Of a stretch of 64,000 nucleotides of DNA, positions 23,331 through 33,524 are shown in pieces (the first letter of the stretch is position 1; each line of letters starts with the position of its first letter). Made by a program: the position numbers and the translations under genes. The DNA is from Parastagonospora avenae f. sp. tritici 18332-5 (lineage: Eukaryota; Ascomycota; Dothideomycetes; Pleosporales; Phaeosphaeriaceae), in the NCBI GenBank assembly GCA_022559985.1, contig JAFJTR010000023.1:310001-374000 (forward strand), given 5' to 3'. The notes below the pieces were generated by a model. It searched no databases, had not been told where the DNA came from, and saw only the letters and a program-made list of their open reading frames with translations.

Positions 23331-24893
23331 TCAACCCTGCCGTCTAAGCCTCCCCCCAAAATTCTGCTGATCCGCAGGTCTATCCGGATCCCATCCCACA
23401 AGGCAATTCACCGTCTCCGCGCCCTCGCCTGGGTCATTGATGCGTGAACCACTCGGCATGCGGAACGTGCCTGTCAACTTGACATACGCATCCAACGCAT
23501 CCACTATCGTCCTGCCCAAAGCCAACGCCTTCTCCGCCCTCGCGTGCGCATAGAAAGTCAGAAATTCCAGCGCTTCGTCACGCATCCCACTCGTAACTAG
23601 AGCCTGCGCACTCTTCTGCACCCACCCCACATCGCTAAACGACGCGTTCTCAAACCCATGCAACATATCCCGTACGATGTGTAGATACCTATTCGGATCC
23701 GAGCACGTGTAATACAACACCTGTTTGAAAATACGTCCAGCAAAGTGCGTCGCCTCCTGGAACTGGAAATCCGTGTCTAGAAACGTCGACGCCGCGTCTT
23801 TCGTCAAATAGCGATGCTGGCCGTACTCAGGCGGCACGGATGTGACGCCCAGCCACCACGGATTGAATGGTGCGGTCACGGATCCTGTGGGCGCAACCCA
23901 GATGCGGATCAGATCGGGATGCATGTCGGCGTAGAGAGAGACGACTTGGCCGTAGCCTGCTTCGTCGTCTGAGATGCGGAAGTCTCGTACGCGCTCGACC
24001 AGGTCTTGTTCTGTGACTGGGGCCATTGCGCGCGTGGCGTCTTCGAGGGCGGCTTGGGACATGTATTTGTACCCACCGTTTCGCGCGGTGTAGTTCCCGC
24101 CCTGAACGCCGTATGCGTTGAATATGTTGAATGGCTGCGTGCCGTTGGGGCTCCACCAGCCTTGTTCGACGGCGAAAGAGACGATGTTGGGAGAACCCAT
24201 GTAGTCTGAGCTGTTGGCGAAGTCCACGGGGAAATCTTCGATGTAGCCTGGATACAGCACGCGAATGTCGTCGTCGCCAAGGCGTTCAGCAGCCCAGAGA
24301 TTCCTGCCTCCAGACATTTCCCAGACTACCCATCCCTCGTTGGCGTCTGCGATGAGATGCGAGTTTCCACCGTAGTCGGCATATCCATGTTCAGCGATCA
24401 TCTGGCCGATGAGTTCGACGCCTTGGCGGGCAGTGCTCGCGCGCTCAAGGACGACACGCGCGAGGTCTGAATACTGCAGTCCTGTCTGCGGAATCGGCGT
24501 CATATAGATCAAATCATCTCTGTTCTGCGCCCAGACGTCGCGTACGGCAACGCCCTTCTCATTGACGCCGCCATTCGTCAGGGGCGCCGGGAACCCTTCG
24601 AAGTCGGAGTATTCCATGGACAGGTAGCGGAAGGTGTGCGCTACCTGAGAGATGTTGATCAGCTTGCCGGGAATCGTAGCGTCCTCTGTGACGCCGACGG
24701 TGATGGTGGTATTTGGTGGATGGTCTTTTGCCGGGAAGATCTCAAGCCAATGCGACGATACTTCCTCGCCTGTTCCCCCGACCATGACGCTGCCATCTTG
24801 TGTGAGCGACTTGCCGACATAGAATGCATAGCTTGCTGAACAGACGCGCGCGTAGCAAAGCAACGCCGCTGCGAGTGTTTGTGAAGCCTTCAT
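23331..24893 (-). CDS. secreted C69-like (PepD-type) Ntn-hydrolase
   Basis: A 520-residue single-exon protein of the dipeptidase C69 family. Residues 1-19 form a signal peptide (TLAAALLCYA core), and the mature chain should begin at SYAFYVGKSLTQDGS. In this family the residue right after the leader is the catalytic Cys; here the aligned position is Ser. Family features follow: GGTGEEVSSHWLEI, VNEKGVAVRDVWAQNRDDL, GNSHLIADANEGWVVWEMSG and a C-terminal IVDALDAYVKLTG. Several N-x-S/T sites support secretion. Family members cleave dipeptides or related amides; with Ser as nucleophile the activity may be altered or simply use Ser, as other Ntn hydrolases do. The gene is tandem to the S58 peptidase on the same strand, but the two are not otherwise linked. 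Confidence 0.9.
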   Translation of the reverse strand: MKASQTLAAALLCYARVCSASYAFYVGKSLTQDGSVMVGGTGEEVSSHWLEIFPAKDHPPNTTITVGVTEDATIPGKLINISQVAHTFRYLSMEYSDFEGFPAPLTNGGVNEKGVAVRDVWAQNRDDLIYMTPIPQTGLQYSDLARVVLERASTARQGVELIGQMIAEHGYADYGGNSHLIADANEGWVVWEMSGGRNLWAAERLGDDDIRVLYPGYIEDFPVDFANSSDYMGSPNIVSFAVEQGWWSPNGTQPFNIFNAYGVQGGNYTARNGGYKYMSQAALEDATRAMAPVTEQDLVERVRDFRISDDEAGYGQVVSLYADMHPDLIRIWVAPTGSVTAPFNPWWLGVTSVPPEYGQHRYLTKDAASTFLDTDFQFQEATHFAGRIFKQVLYYTCSDPNRYLHIVRDMLHGFENASFSDVGWVQKSAQALVTSGMRDEALEFLTFYAHARAEKALALGRTIVDALDAYVKLTGTFRMPSGSRINDPGEGAETVNCLVGWDPDRPADQQNFGGRLRRQG

Positions 24894-25430
24894 TTTGAGG
24901 ACGCGATCAGAGGCTCAAGGAAGAGAAATTTGCTTCGCATCGTTTTACCCAGATCTTATACTTCTTGGAAATGACGTCCGAGCTGACTTCAAAAGTGGGG
25001 TCGTTGATAGGTATCCGTGCCGAATTCGGGGTATTGAAGGACCGATATAATGATGAATATCAACAAGGTGTTTTTAGCAAGATGCGAGTTGGAGCATGAT
25101 GTTTTCAAGCAGCACGTGATTTGGTTGTTAATGTTTTGGAGTTGATTAGCCGTGCTTTATCTCCTGGTGCTCGTCTCATGATGACCACGAACATCGTCCA
25201 TGGGTAGCCATAGAGGACCGAAGAATTCGCACCAAGTCGCTGAACTGCAAGCAGACTCTATCTGATTTATTCCGCGCGTGCGGTCTTTGTTTTGTCTAAA
25301 TATTGCTCTCGAAGGGCTGATCCAGAACGCCTGGAATGCACCTGTGTATGGCGGCGCATGCAGCCACGGAAGTCGCCCTGGGTATCACTTATTACTCCTC
25401 CGTCCTCCATGTCCCTAATCGTGTGCGCAC
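24894..25430. other. intergenic, no gene seen
   Basis: 540 bp upstream of the C69-like gene and downstream of the PRKRIP1-like gene. Nothing supportable seen. Confidence 0.5.
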
Positions 25431-26048
25431 TCAGTCGTCATCCTCGATGACTAGACCAATCTCCTCGACGTTCTTGACCTCCCCGCCATCGTCATTGGCA
25501 GCATCGTCCTCGTCAGCCTTGGCAGCTGCTCCGTTCGCACGAGGCGCAAGCTTCTTCTTCCCGCTGTCCTCGGCAGCTGGCGTGCCTTCCTTCTCGCTCC
25601 CGTCGCCCTTCTTGCCCTGCTTCGCTCTTTCCTTCCGTAGCCGTGCCTTCTCGCGCTTCAACCGATTCTTCTCCGTCTTTTCGCGATCCTTCTTCTCCAG
25701 CTCTTCTCGCCGCTCTCTAGCCGATTTCTCCTCCTCTTCTTGCTTCACCTCCTCGTCCATCATGCGCAACCTCTCGTACTCGCGCCGCCGGCTTGCTTTG
25801 TAGACGTGAAACTCGCCTGAGCCAGCACCTGCGCTTGATCCTTGGACGTTTGCGACAATCTCTGGAGGCGCGGAGAGTGGCTTGCCAAGCGCCGACGAAG
25901 GGAAGTTGATGTCGCGGTCAGGCTTCGCGAACAGGGCCTCGACCTGTGAAGCTTGCGCATCACGTGATGTGAGAAGGCGCTTCTTGGTAGGCCGCTTTGA
26001 GCGCGGGTCGGCCGAGGTAGGTATTGATTCGGGGATAGGCTCTGACAT
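25431..26048 (-). CDS. PRKRIP1-like protein (DUF1168)
   Basis: A 205-residue single-exon nuclear-type protein. The start at 26048 (MSEPIPESIPTSADPRSKRP) is preferred over an ATG 33 codons upstream because the longer N-terminus is low-complexity His/Pro. The conserved block SGEFHVYKASRRREYERLRMM (about 90-112) is the DUF1168 core. It is followed by a long Glu/Lys/Arg helix (EEKSARERREELEKKDREK), the single alpha-helix that lies along the spliceosome in human PRKRIP1. The tail is acidic (NVEEIGLVIEDDD). A role in pre-mRNA splicing is inferred from the animal protein. Divergent from the histidine phosphatase gene with about 470 bp between starts. Confidence 0.85.
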   Translation of the reverse strand: MSEPIPESIPTSADPRSKRPTKKRLLTSRDAQASQVEALFAKPDRDINFPSSALGKPLSAPPEIVANVQGSSAGAGSGEFHVYKASRRREYERLRMMDEEVKQEEEEKSARERREELEKKDREKTEKNRLKREKARLRKERAKQGKKGDGSEKEGTPAAEDSGKKKLAPRANGAAAKADEDDAANDDGGEVKNVEEIGLVIEDDD

Positions 26049-26520
26049 TGTGGTGGTGAGGGAGTGGTGTTGCGACTGTGGGTGCGGGTGCCTGATGGGC
26101 CGAGGGGGTGGCGCGCAAGTTGTGTGGCGAGTGCTCTGAGGGGGCAAGGACGATGAGTATTATGCGACGGTGGCGGCGAAGATGTCAAGTAGTTGACAGG
26201 AGGCGGAAGATGGTGTTAGCGACCAAGCGTCTGTGAAGGATGACGCGCAGGCCTGGAACTTTTTGCGCGCGCGATAGATGGGCAACAGTGGGGCAAATAA
26301 ACCACTCGCGCATTAACAGCGAAGTCGCCGCGTCGCCGCTGCTGCAGGGCTGCGCTGTCCCGCCTCAGCTGCCAGAACTTGAAACAGCTATCGCACTTGC
26401 TTGGCCTGCCAATTTTGCTGTTCTTTAGCGGTAGAATTGCTTGATTCTCTGTATTCTCCATAGACATCCTGTTTGCCTGCATCCAATTCATCTCCATACT
26501 TCCGAGCTCGACGCTACAAT
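26049..26520. promoter_or_regulatory. divergent intergenic region, PRKRIP1-like / histidine phosphatase
   Basis: About 470 bp between two divergent start codons, expected to hold both promoters. No specific site assigned. Confidence 0.45.
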
Positions 26521-28290
26521 ATGGGGAAACCCCGCGTATGTTGGTGCAACTCGGCGGCGTGGCACAGCTAACATGAGAGGCAGATGATAATATTGGTCCG
26601 CCATGCCCAGTCAGAGGGAAACAAGAACCGCGACATTCATCAGTTCATACCTGATCACCGAGTGAAATTGACCCCGCATGGCGTCACTCAGGTATGTTTG
26701 CTGTCACCAAACCTCACTGATAAGGGCAAGAGTTGACTAAATAATACCAGGCAGAAGAAGCAGGTCGACAGCTCCGTTCCATGCTGAAGCCAGACGATAC
26801 CATCCAGTTCTTCACATCCCCCTACCGTCGAACACGCGAAACCACCGAGGGCATCCTGCGTACCCTCACCGGCGACGATCCGGCTCCCTCGCCTTTCCAC
26901 CGCAACAAGATCAAGGTCTTTGAGGAGCCGCGTCTACGGGAGCAGGATTTTGGAAACTTCCAGCCATGTTCAGCAGAAATGGAGCGCATGTGGCAGGAGA
27001 GGGCCGACTACGGTCACTTCTTCTACCGCATACCGGACGGCGAGAGTGCTGCCGATGCATACGACCGAGTCAGTGGCTTCAACGAGAGCTTGTGGAGGCA
27101 GTTTGGCGACGAGGACTTTCCCAGCGTGTGCGTGCTGGTCACGCATGGCTTGATGACGAGAGTCTTCCTCATGAAGTGGTGAGTAACACGGCTGGAACGA
27201 CTTGTTATAGAACACTGACCCCTGCAGGTACCACTGGTCCGTCGAGTACTTCGAAGACCTCCGCAACGTCAACCATTGCGAGTTCATGATTATGAAGCGA
27301 AGTGAAAACAACGGCAAATTCATTCTACAAAATGAGCTGCGAACCTGGTCTGAGCTGAAGCGACGGACGGCTGCCAACGGACCTTCTAGCACAACAACCA
27401 CGCCAATCAGGCCGACGCCAGTCAGTGCGGGGCAACTGAACTCCTCGCCAACAATACCAGTGCGAAGATGGGGAGGGTGTGTGAACGGCTGCAATCACGA
27501 CCGCCAGAACTGGCCAAAGAGGCCGATGCGCAAGAACACCATGGAATACCTCAGTGGGAAGGAGCACCAGCTGCCACCGCCAGCATCATCTTTAGAGCCG
27601 TTAGAGAGCGAGCAGGAGGATCAGCCTGTCTCCGCGCAAGACAGCACTCCAGTCATCGAAGAGCCTTCTCCAGCTAAGCTACTGAGGAAGCAGAGCACTA
27701 AGGCCACACACCAACTTGATCTACCGCCGACACCTGCATCACCCAACGACGCCTCCAACGATGCATCAAGCAGCGAACAAGAAGAAGCCGCCACGTCTGT
27801 ACTACGCAACCACCAGCATCCTATACCACGAACCGCAGCCATTGTGCGACACCTACAGCCTCCTCAGCGGAGCACTGAGGGCTTCTCTGATGACTCCGAC
27901 TACTTCCCCGGCATGCAGCATCTCCACACACACAGATCTAAGCTCCGCGCATCTTCGAAGCAACGCCAGGAATCAAAGGAGCGTAAGCTCGCACGAAGAC
28001 AGACTGAGCAGAGCTGGAAAGAAGAGAGTGGCATGTGCAATGGTGCCAAGACGGATAGGCTGGGAGACAACGACGGAACCAGCGACGATGCAGCAGTACC
28101 GACAGGAGAAACAAAGAGCATGGAAGGACCGATTTTAAAGGAAGCACTGAAGGGGGACATGGTCGTTGAGCAAAGTGAAGAGGAGAGGGAAAGGAGTGAT
28201 GAAGAGTTGCAGGCTGAGAAGAAGCTTGGGGAGGCAGAGATCGAGAAAATGCAGGATGCAGAGAGAAAGAACTTTAGTGAAGTCTACTAA
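26521..28290 (+). CDS. histidine phosphatase (phosphoglycerate-mutase-like) with long disordered tail
   Basis: Four exons (26521-26535, 26584-26691, 26751-27178, 27228-28290) give 537 residues. The 15-nt first exon (MGKPR) is joined by a 48-nt intron with a CTAAC branch site to MIILVRHAQSEGN. That string is the phosphohistidine motif. Further active-site parts are FFTSPYRRTRETTEGI (second Arg), EEPRLREQDFGNFQ and CVLVTHGLMTRVFLM (second His). The catalytic domain covers about 6-260 and resembles the yeast Det1 group of the superfamily. Residues 270-537 are polar and disordered, rich in Ser, Glu and Pro, and end with a Glu/Lys helix. The substrate cannot be deduced; glycolytic mutase activity is unlikely given the tail and motif spacing. 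Confidence 0.92.
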
Positions 28291-29753
28291 GCAGTATACC
28301 ATAGACATTACGATACTTTTCACAACTCAGAGCGCGCGCCTTCTCATAGCGCTGCTCGTGTTGCAGTCGCTCCTTCCGCAACTCGTAACAGCGGCACTCA
28401 CCATCATCACGCAATCTTATCAATCTCGCCCCATCGATCAACATCCCACAGCATGCATGCTCAACCAATCTACACCAGAACGATCGACATTGCACCATGC
28501 AAGTGCGGAGTCGGTAGATATTGCGATAATGCTGCGTACGCAGCCAATTGCCGGAAAATTGGGCGGTAATGCTCACGGCAATTCGTCACATCACTCCAAC
28601 CTTATTATAACGACATATCAGCCTCTACAGCACGCAGCTCTTTCGGCCCTAATGTGCTGTGAAAAGTGGTCGCATCATGCCGCCGTTACACGGAGTCTGG
28701 AGCTGACGCCGTGCGATATGACGTTTCGGAGTGAAGGCGCTGGGGCGTTCTCATTCGTTGATGCCTGCATGGTGCTATGGTTGACACATAACCTACTAGG
28801 ATAGATATACCAAGCCGCCGCAAACTTATGGATACTCACACTGGCCAACATATACGTCATTTTTGTCTGCAATGAGGAAGTCCGTTTTCTATGCAGCGGA
28901 AAGGTCATTCATGCATGCTGTCGATCTTCGACGGATTCCATGTGGTGTGAACACACAATTCATCGGTATCGCAGAACATTCAACCTGGTTTTCTCTGTTC
29001 CCATAAGGTCAGCGATCGGTAGAAAATGTGGCTAAAGTCATCTGTCAATCAAGCTGCTCGGGCCAGTACCTGTAGATCTCTATTCCCAACAGAAAGGATC
29101 TCGTTTCAAGTTGCCTGCACTCAAGCTACACAGGCCGTTGCGTACAACCTCGACACGCTTCGGGGCACATCAGCGGCCCTTTACGGTTACATCCGCACAT
29201 CCCAATTGATCAACATTGCAGCGGCTGGGGGTACAGGCCTCAGTTCGTCACCGCCATCGGGAAATAGATATGAGTTGTTTCAATGATAAGCATCTTTACT
29301 TGGCAACGGACATTCTCCGCTGCCCAGGGAAGCTTGAAGACGCGGAGTATCTGGCTGACGTACTACTGATAGACGAGCCTCCAATCTCGCCCACCCTTGA
29401 ACTCTGCTGTTGAGTTGCGTCATTCTCTTGCTACGGTCAATCTCGTCCACTCATCAGAGACATGGCTAGATCTTGTTCTCTGCGATTCGTATATGTCCGT
29501 CGTGCCACGACGCTGCGAAGCGATATTGAGCCTCATCTAATCCGACCGGAGTGTTGCGAATCTTCTGACAAGGCTTGGAAATTACCATGTCGTTCTGGGT
29601 GACCGGGGACGATATTCTAGATGGGTGTGGAGAAAGGATGGAGATGGTATAAGAGCTGGCCAGACTCAACCACAACAGGACATCATCATCCAACTACAAC
29701 TTCATACATTCTTCAACACACTCCTTCTTTCAAACCACCTTCCATTCTCCAAT
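28291..29753. other. gene-poor region, no gene seen
   Basis: 1.46 kb with no convincing frame. Sequence before 29754 is C/A-rich, as expected of a transcribed leader for the small secreted protein gene. Confidence 0.5.
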
Positions 29754-30334
29754 ATGAAGCTCGCTTGCATCGCCCTCTTCGCCATCGGGTCCGTCTCTCC
29801 TCAACTCTCACTTAACCACCACTAACACACTCCAGCGCCATCGCCGCCCCCGTCGTCGAGCGCCAGGCTCCCGGCGGCCCACCACCATTCCCCATCCCTA
29901 GCGGCGGTTTCCCCGGCGGATTTCGTGCGTCTCTCTACTTCTCCTCTTTGATATCTTTACTGATACGACACAGCTGCTCCCACTGGTGGGTTCCCAGGCG
30001 GCCCCGGTGGCCCAGGTTTCCGTACGTCCCTGCAATCCCCCTCTCCGACAACTCCACTAATACGACACAGCTGCCCCTACTGGCGGTTTCCCCGGTGGAT
30101 TCCCGGGTGGTCCTGGCTTCCGTAAGCTCCCCATTGTCTTTTCCCGAATACTGTTACTAACACCTCTCAAGCTGCGCCTACTGGCGGATTCCCAGGCGGC
30201 CCTGGTGGCCCTGGCTTCCGTAGGTCTCTCACTCCTACCATGCATACTTCTTCTGACATCTCATAGCTGCGCCTACCGGCGGTTTCCCAGGTGCCCCCAG
30301 CTTCCCTGCCCCGACCCCGCCGGCTGGAAACTAG
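29754..30334 (+). CDS. small secreted Pro/Gly-rich repeat protein with duplicated mini-exons
   Basis: Six exons (29754-29788, 29836-29924, 29974-30021, 30071-30121, 30172-30219, 30267-30334) encode 112 residues. Residues 1-16 form a signal peptide (MKLACIALFAIGAIAA), followed by PVVERQAPGG. The mature protein is almost wholly repeats of PAPTGGFPGG with variations PGGPGF or FPGGPGF. Exons 3, 4 and 5 are 48, 51 and 48 nt. Every intron from the second on lies in phase 1 after the same Phe codon, so each exon is a self-contained repeat unit that can be gained or lost without breaking the frame. It has no Cys in the mature part, no Lys, and one Arg. It is likely secreted to the wall or medium. No homologue family is recognised. 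All five introns are 47-50 nt with GT-AG ends. Confidence 0.8.
29925..30334 (+). repeat. tandem intron+exon duplication, four units of about 97-115 bp
   Basis: Units 29925-30021, 30022-30121, 30122-30219 and 30220-30334 each consist of a 47-50 nt intron followed by a Pro/Gly repeat exon. Introns of the first two units end in nearly the same 15 bases (ACTRATACGACACAG), showing that introns were copied along with exons. Exon parts are 75-90% alike, with most changes at third codon positions. Confidence 0.8.
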
Positions 30335-31719
30335 ACGTGTGAGTAATTACTCTGCTTTTATATTGGGAGCGTGGACTGATCTTTGCAAAGGTGCGAACTT
30401 GCTACACTCAGCCCCGGTTCGAAATAGTACATACTAGATGTTGACGTGGGTGTAGATGGGGCTGTTGACATTGTGGAGCACTAAGATGAGGATGGCTGCT
30501 TCGCTTCGTAGAAGTGGAAGTGGAGAATTCTTTTGTATATACTTTGACAGTCTGATCATACATATGATCACCTGATTACCATCGACTTTGAAATTCTTCA
30601 ATGCATTGTGTTTTCCTCGTTGCTTCTGAGTTCTTGGAGGGTGTGTGGCGTGAGGGTGTTCAATGGGCTGGTGACTGGAGATTGGAATGATGGAGCATGG
30701 GGCGGGGTGGATTCGGTGCTGCGTGGGGATATAAGAAGTGCTTCGGGAGGGGGTGAGGAGCCCCGCGGTGTAGTGTCATAGTGGGGTACATATATGAAGA
30801 CAGTTAATATTTATGTGGATCATAATTGACTTGAACTTTACCGATTGGCATTAACTCATTCATATCCCGCTCCCTCCTCTCTGAGTACCATCTCATGAGT
30901 CATGCAGCGGAAACCCAAGTTGGTAAATGCGATTCGCTGGGGCTATTTGTGGTGATGAATTGTGAATCGTGGCTTATCTGGCTGTCCTACAACAGAGATC
31001 GTGAGACCCTTCAACGGGCAGGTAAACGCAGTTCAACATGATGTGTGATGGTGTGGGTTGTATGCAGTGCTATGTCAAGATACTTGTCCGTTGAAGTGTT
31101 CTATGTGCGAATGTAATCTTATAGTGTACGAGAACTGCACGCGATGATTTAGTGTTCTTGCGAGGATGTTGGGTTCCGCCAATGAGTTGTTGCAGCTCGT
31201 CTAAGATTCTCGTTGCGTAGAGATTTCGCTGAACTCGACTTGTCTTTTTGCGCAGGCGGGTTAAATTACTCCTTGTTTTGGGGTCGCACACGGCAGCGTG
31301 CATGCATGGCAAGGCACCAGCAATCTCGATAATGATGGGAGGTATTGTTTGCCCTCCACTACTTATAGTGTGCGTGTGGAAGCCTTTCTTCGTGCTTTGT
31401 CTGGCTCGCAAATTCTTTGCCGCCCAATTCCATACCTTGTCTTGACCGCGTTGTTATCTGTTCCAATACCCCGGCGTAGAGCCTCGTTACACGGACACTT
31501 GGTTTTGAAGTGGGGTGTCCTATTAGAAAGCTCTTCTTGTCAATGGCATATATTGCACTTGCCAAAACACCCTAGCTTTACTGACCTTTTGTAGCAGCGG
31601 CGCAAGTTCACTTACAGGGCCGAGCGATGAGACGGACGCAAATGGTGCACCAAATCCAAACACCGATAGGTAAACTATGACGCGCCCTTGATAAGCCATT
31701 CACTTACTACTCATTACTA
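30335..31719. other. gene-poor region, no gene seen
   Basis: About 1.4 kb containing the 3' region of the repeat protein gene, then no recognisable gene. Short frames on both strands only. Confidence 0.5.
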
Positions 31720-32744
31720 ATGTCTCACAGCGTCGCGTCTAGGCTACCGGCGTGCGTGCACCTGCCACTAGAACTCTGGGCAGAGATCTTCGGACACGTC
31801 AACGACCCATTCGACCTCTGGGTGAATTGTCGCAGGCTCTCTGATACTACAAACAATGAGGCGGAGCGCATCTTCCGCTTGAAGTCCCTCCCGTTGCTGA
31901 AGATGGAATGAATCCTGAAGACCAAGGAGATCAGATACTTTAACCTTTCAGCACGATTTGATGCCAATATTGGCACGCAGGATTCATCGATCGCTTCCTT
32001 GAGGCTCCGAATGCGCTGTTATCTACACAAAAACGATCAACATGGGCCGGAGCGTGGATTGTGGTCCGAAGGCGAGAGCATGCCATGGTCCTCAAAGCAC
32101 TCGACTACAAGGACATCGATTTTCAGCAACGCAAGAAAGATTATGAGTGGGGCGACTACGAAAGCAACTCGGACACTAGAATCGGCCGCAGAGAAGTTGT
32201 GCCCTACACCAAGAGACCCGAGATACACAGAATGCGCATCCATTTTGCTACCCATCCAGACGTCGACATTTACTCGAATGATCCCGACATACCCCATCTT
32301 CGGGTCCATTTGATCCCCGAGACTAGAAGAGAAGTAAGTCTAAGATGGACTGAGATCGGCCATATTTCTTTCGATTGGAAACTGCTCGTGGGTCGATTCT
32401 TTGCTGATGAGGCTATGGTCCGGCAGCAGCGACCACTCGGAAACGTCCAGCTCGATCAGCACATTTCCATTCCAAGTATCGCCGCTGGTGCCGCTGGTGC
32501 CGCTGGTGCTGCTCAAGCACCATCTGTTGACGCTCCGATGGAGCTTAATTACGCCTCTCGGAACAAGAGCGACGACTGCTAGTACATCACAGCTTATTGT
32601 CGCCGGATTGAAGAATTGTTCGCCAGAGCAAAATTGGGGATCGATCCAATGCCAATTGACGGAACGGCCCCGAACAGGAAAGCCATCTATATACAGGAGC
32701 ATTTGCAATGGTTGAGGTTCAGAAAGAACCAGAGACACATGTGA
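31720..32744 (+). pseudogene. broken F-box-like gene
   Basis: The N-terminus has an F-box-like motif (HLPLELWAEIFGHVNDPFDL). Three lesions interrupt what is otherwise continuous fungal F-box-protein-like sequence. A TGA lies at 31909-31911 where the reading KME-x-ILKTKEIRYFNL expects Trp. A one-base loss lies near 31980, after which the frame FIDRFLEAPNALL is needed. A TAG lies at 32580-32582 between KSDDC and YITAYCRRIEELFARA. The last intact part ends at a TGA at 32742-32744 (RFRKNQRHM). A short Gly-Ala repeat, three copies of GCCGCTGGT, lies near 32490. F-box proteins select substrates for SCF ubiquitin ligase, but this copy should give only a short peptide. Sequencing error at three sites is less likely than decay. 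Confidence 0.65.
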
Positions 32745-33524
32745 GTCGGGAGGAAGACACTGAATAATCTGCGCCAGGGGAGCAGTCACTCGATGAGACA
32801 CGTCCTACTCGCGTGCTCAGACATTGAGGACAGGAGATATGCCCACGAAGCGGGTATGGACACCTGGGCAGTAGTAACAACGACAACCTAGCACGGCTGC
32901 AAAAGTGCTTCGAAAGCTAGCCGTGTATTGTTCAATAACTGTGCGAGAAGTGCGTCAACGTGCGCCTTGGTGCTTACCACCGAGTGGAAAGGCTTTCCGG
33001 GCAACCTTCCATCCATCCACTCCCCATGATAGCTACTTCCTTCTGCGTTCAGTGATGAGATGTATCTTTGGCATCGAGAAAGAGGCATCGGGCCAAGACG
33101 ATATTGCCAATCTGCCTCCAAGATAGAACAGCGCCAAGAGATGCGGCTGTACCACTCTTGATTGTGATTCGGCCCAGCTCATAATTCCCGTCCATCTTCC
33201 TGGTTCGCTCCTGGGACGCTTACGCGATGGAACTTGGGTAGACTACCACACGGAGTCAATCTCGGGTAGAGGGGAGTACCACCGTTCTGACCCCGACTAA
33301 CTCCAAACGATTAGTAGTCGATGCAGCATCTTTTTTTATTTTGTGGCTACCTGGCCTTCAATCTTTTGTCAGGTAATAATTTCAACCAAATTGCGACCGT
33401 CACAATTCGCAATCATCTCACCTTGCAAAGAGCTGATTTCGAGCCAAAATCACACAGTAAGTCAACTAGGGAGTAAGTGTCCAGTACGCAGTATGATTGA
33501 CTGGCAGACTACCCGCATTTCGCC
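32745..33524. other. intergenic, no gene seen
   Basis: 780 bp between the broken F-box-like gene and the RING gene. A GA/CT-mixed leader precedes 33525. Nothing else seen. Confidence 0.5.

Noticed and set aside
15982..24893. ABC exporter plus two hydrolases as a biosynthetic gene cluster
   Set aside because: No core synthase, terpene cyclase or precursor peptide is nearby, and the flanking genes are housekeeping; proximity alone is not evidence.
28166..28804. Plus-strand open frame of 212 codons
   Set aside because: First third lies antiphase over the 3' end of the histidine phosphatase gene; the rest shows no protein character.
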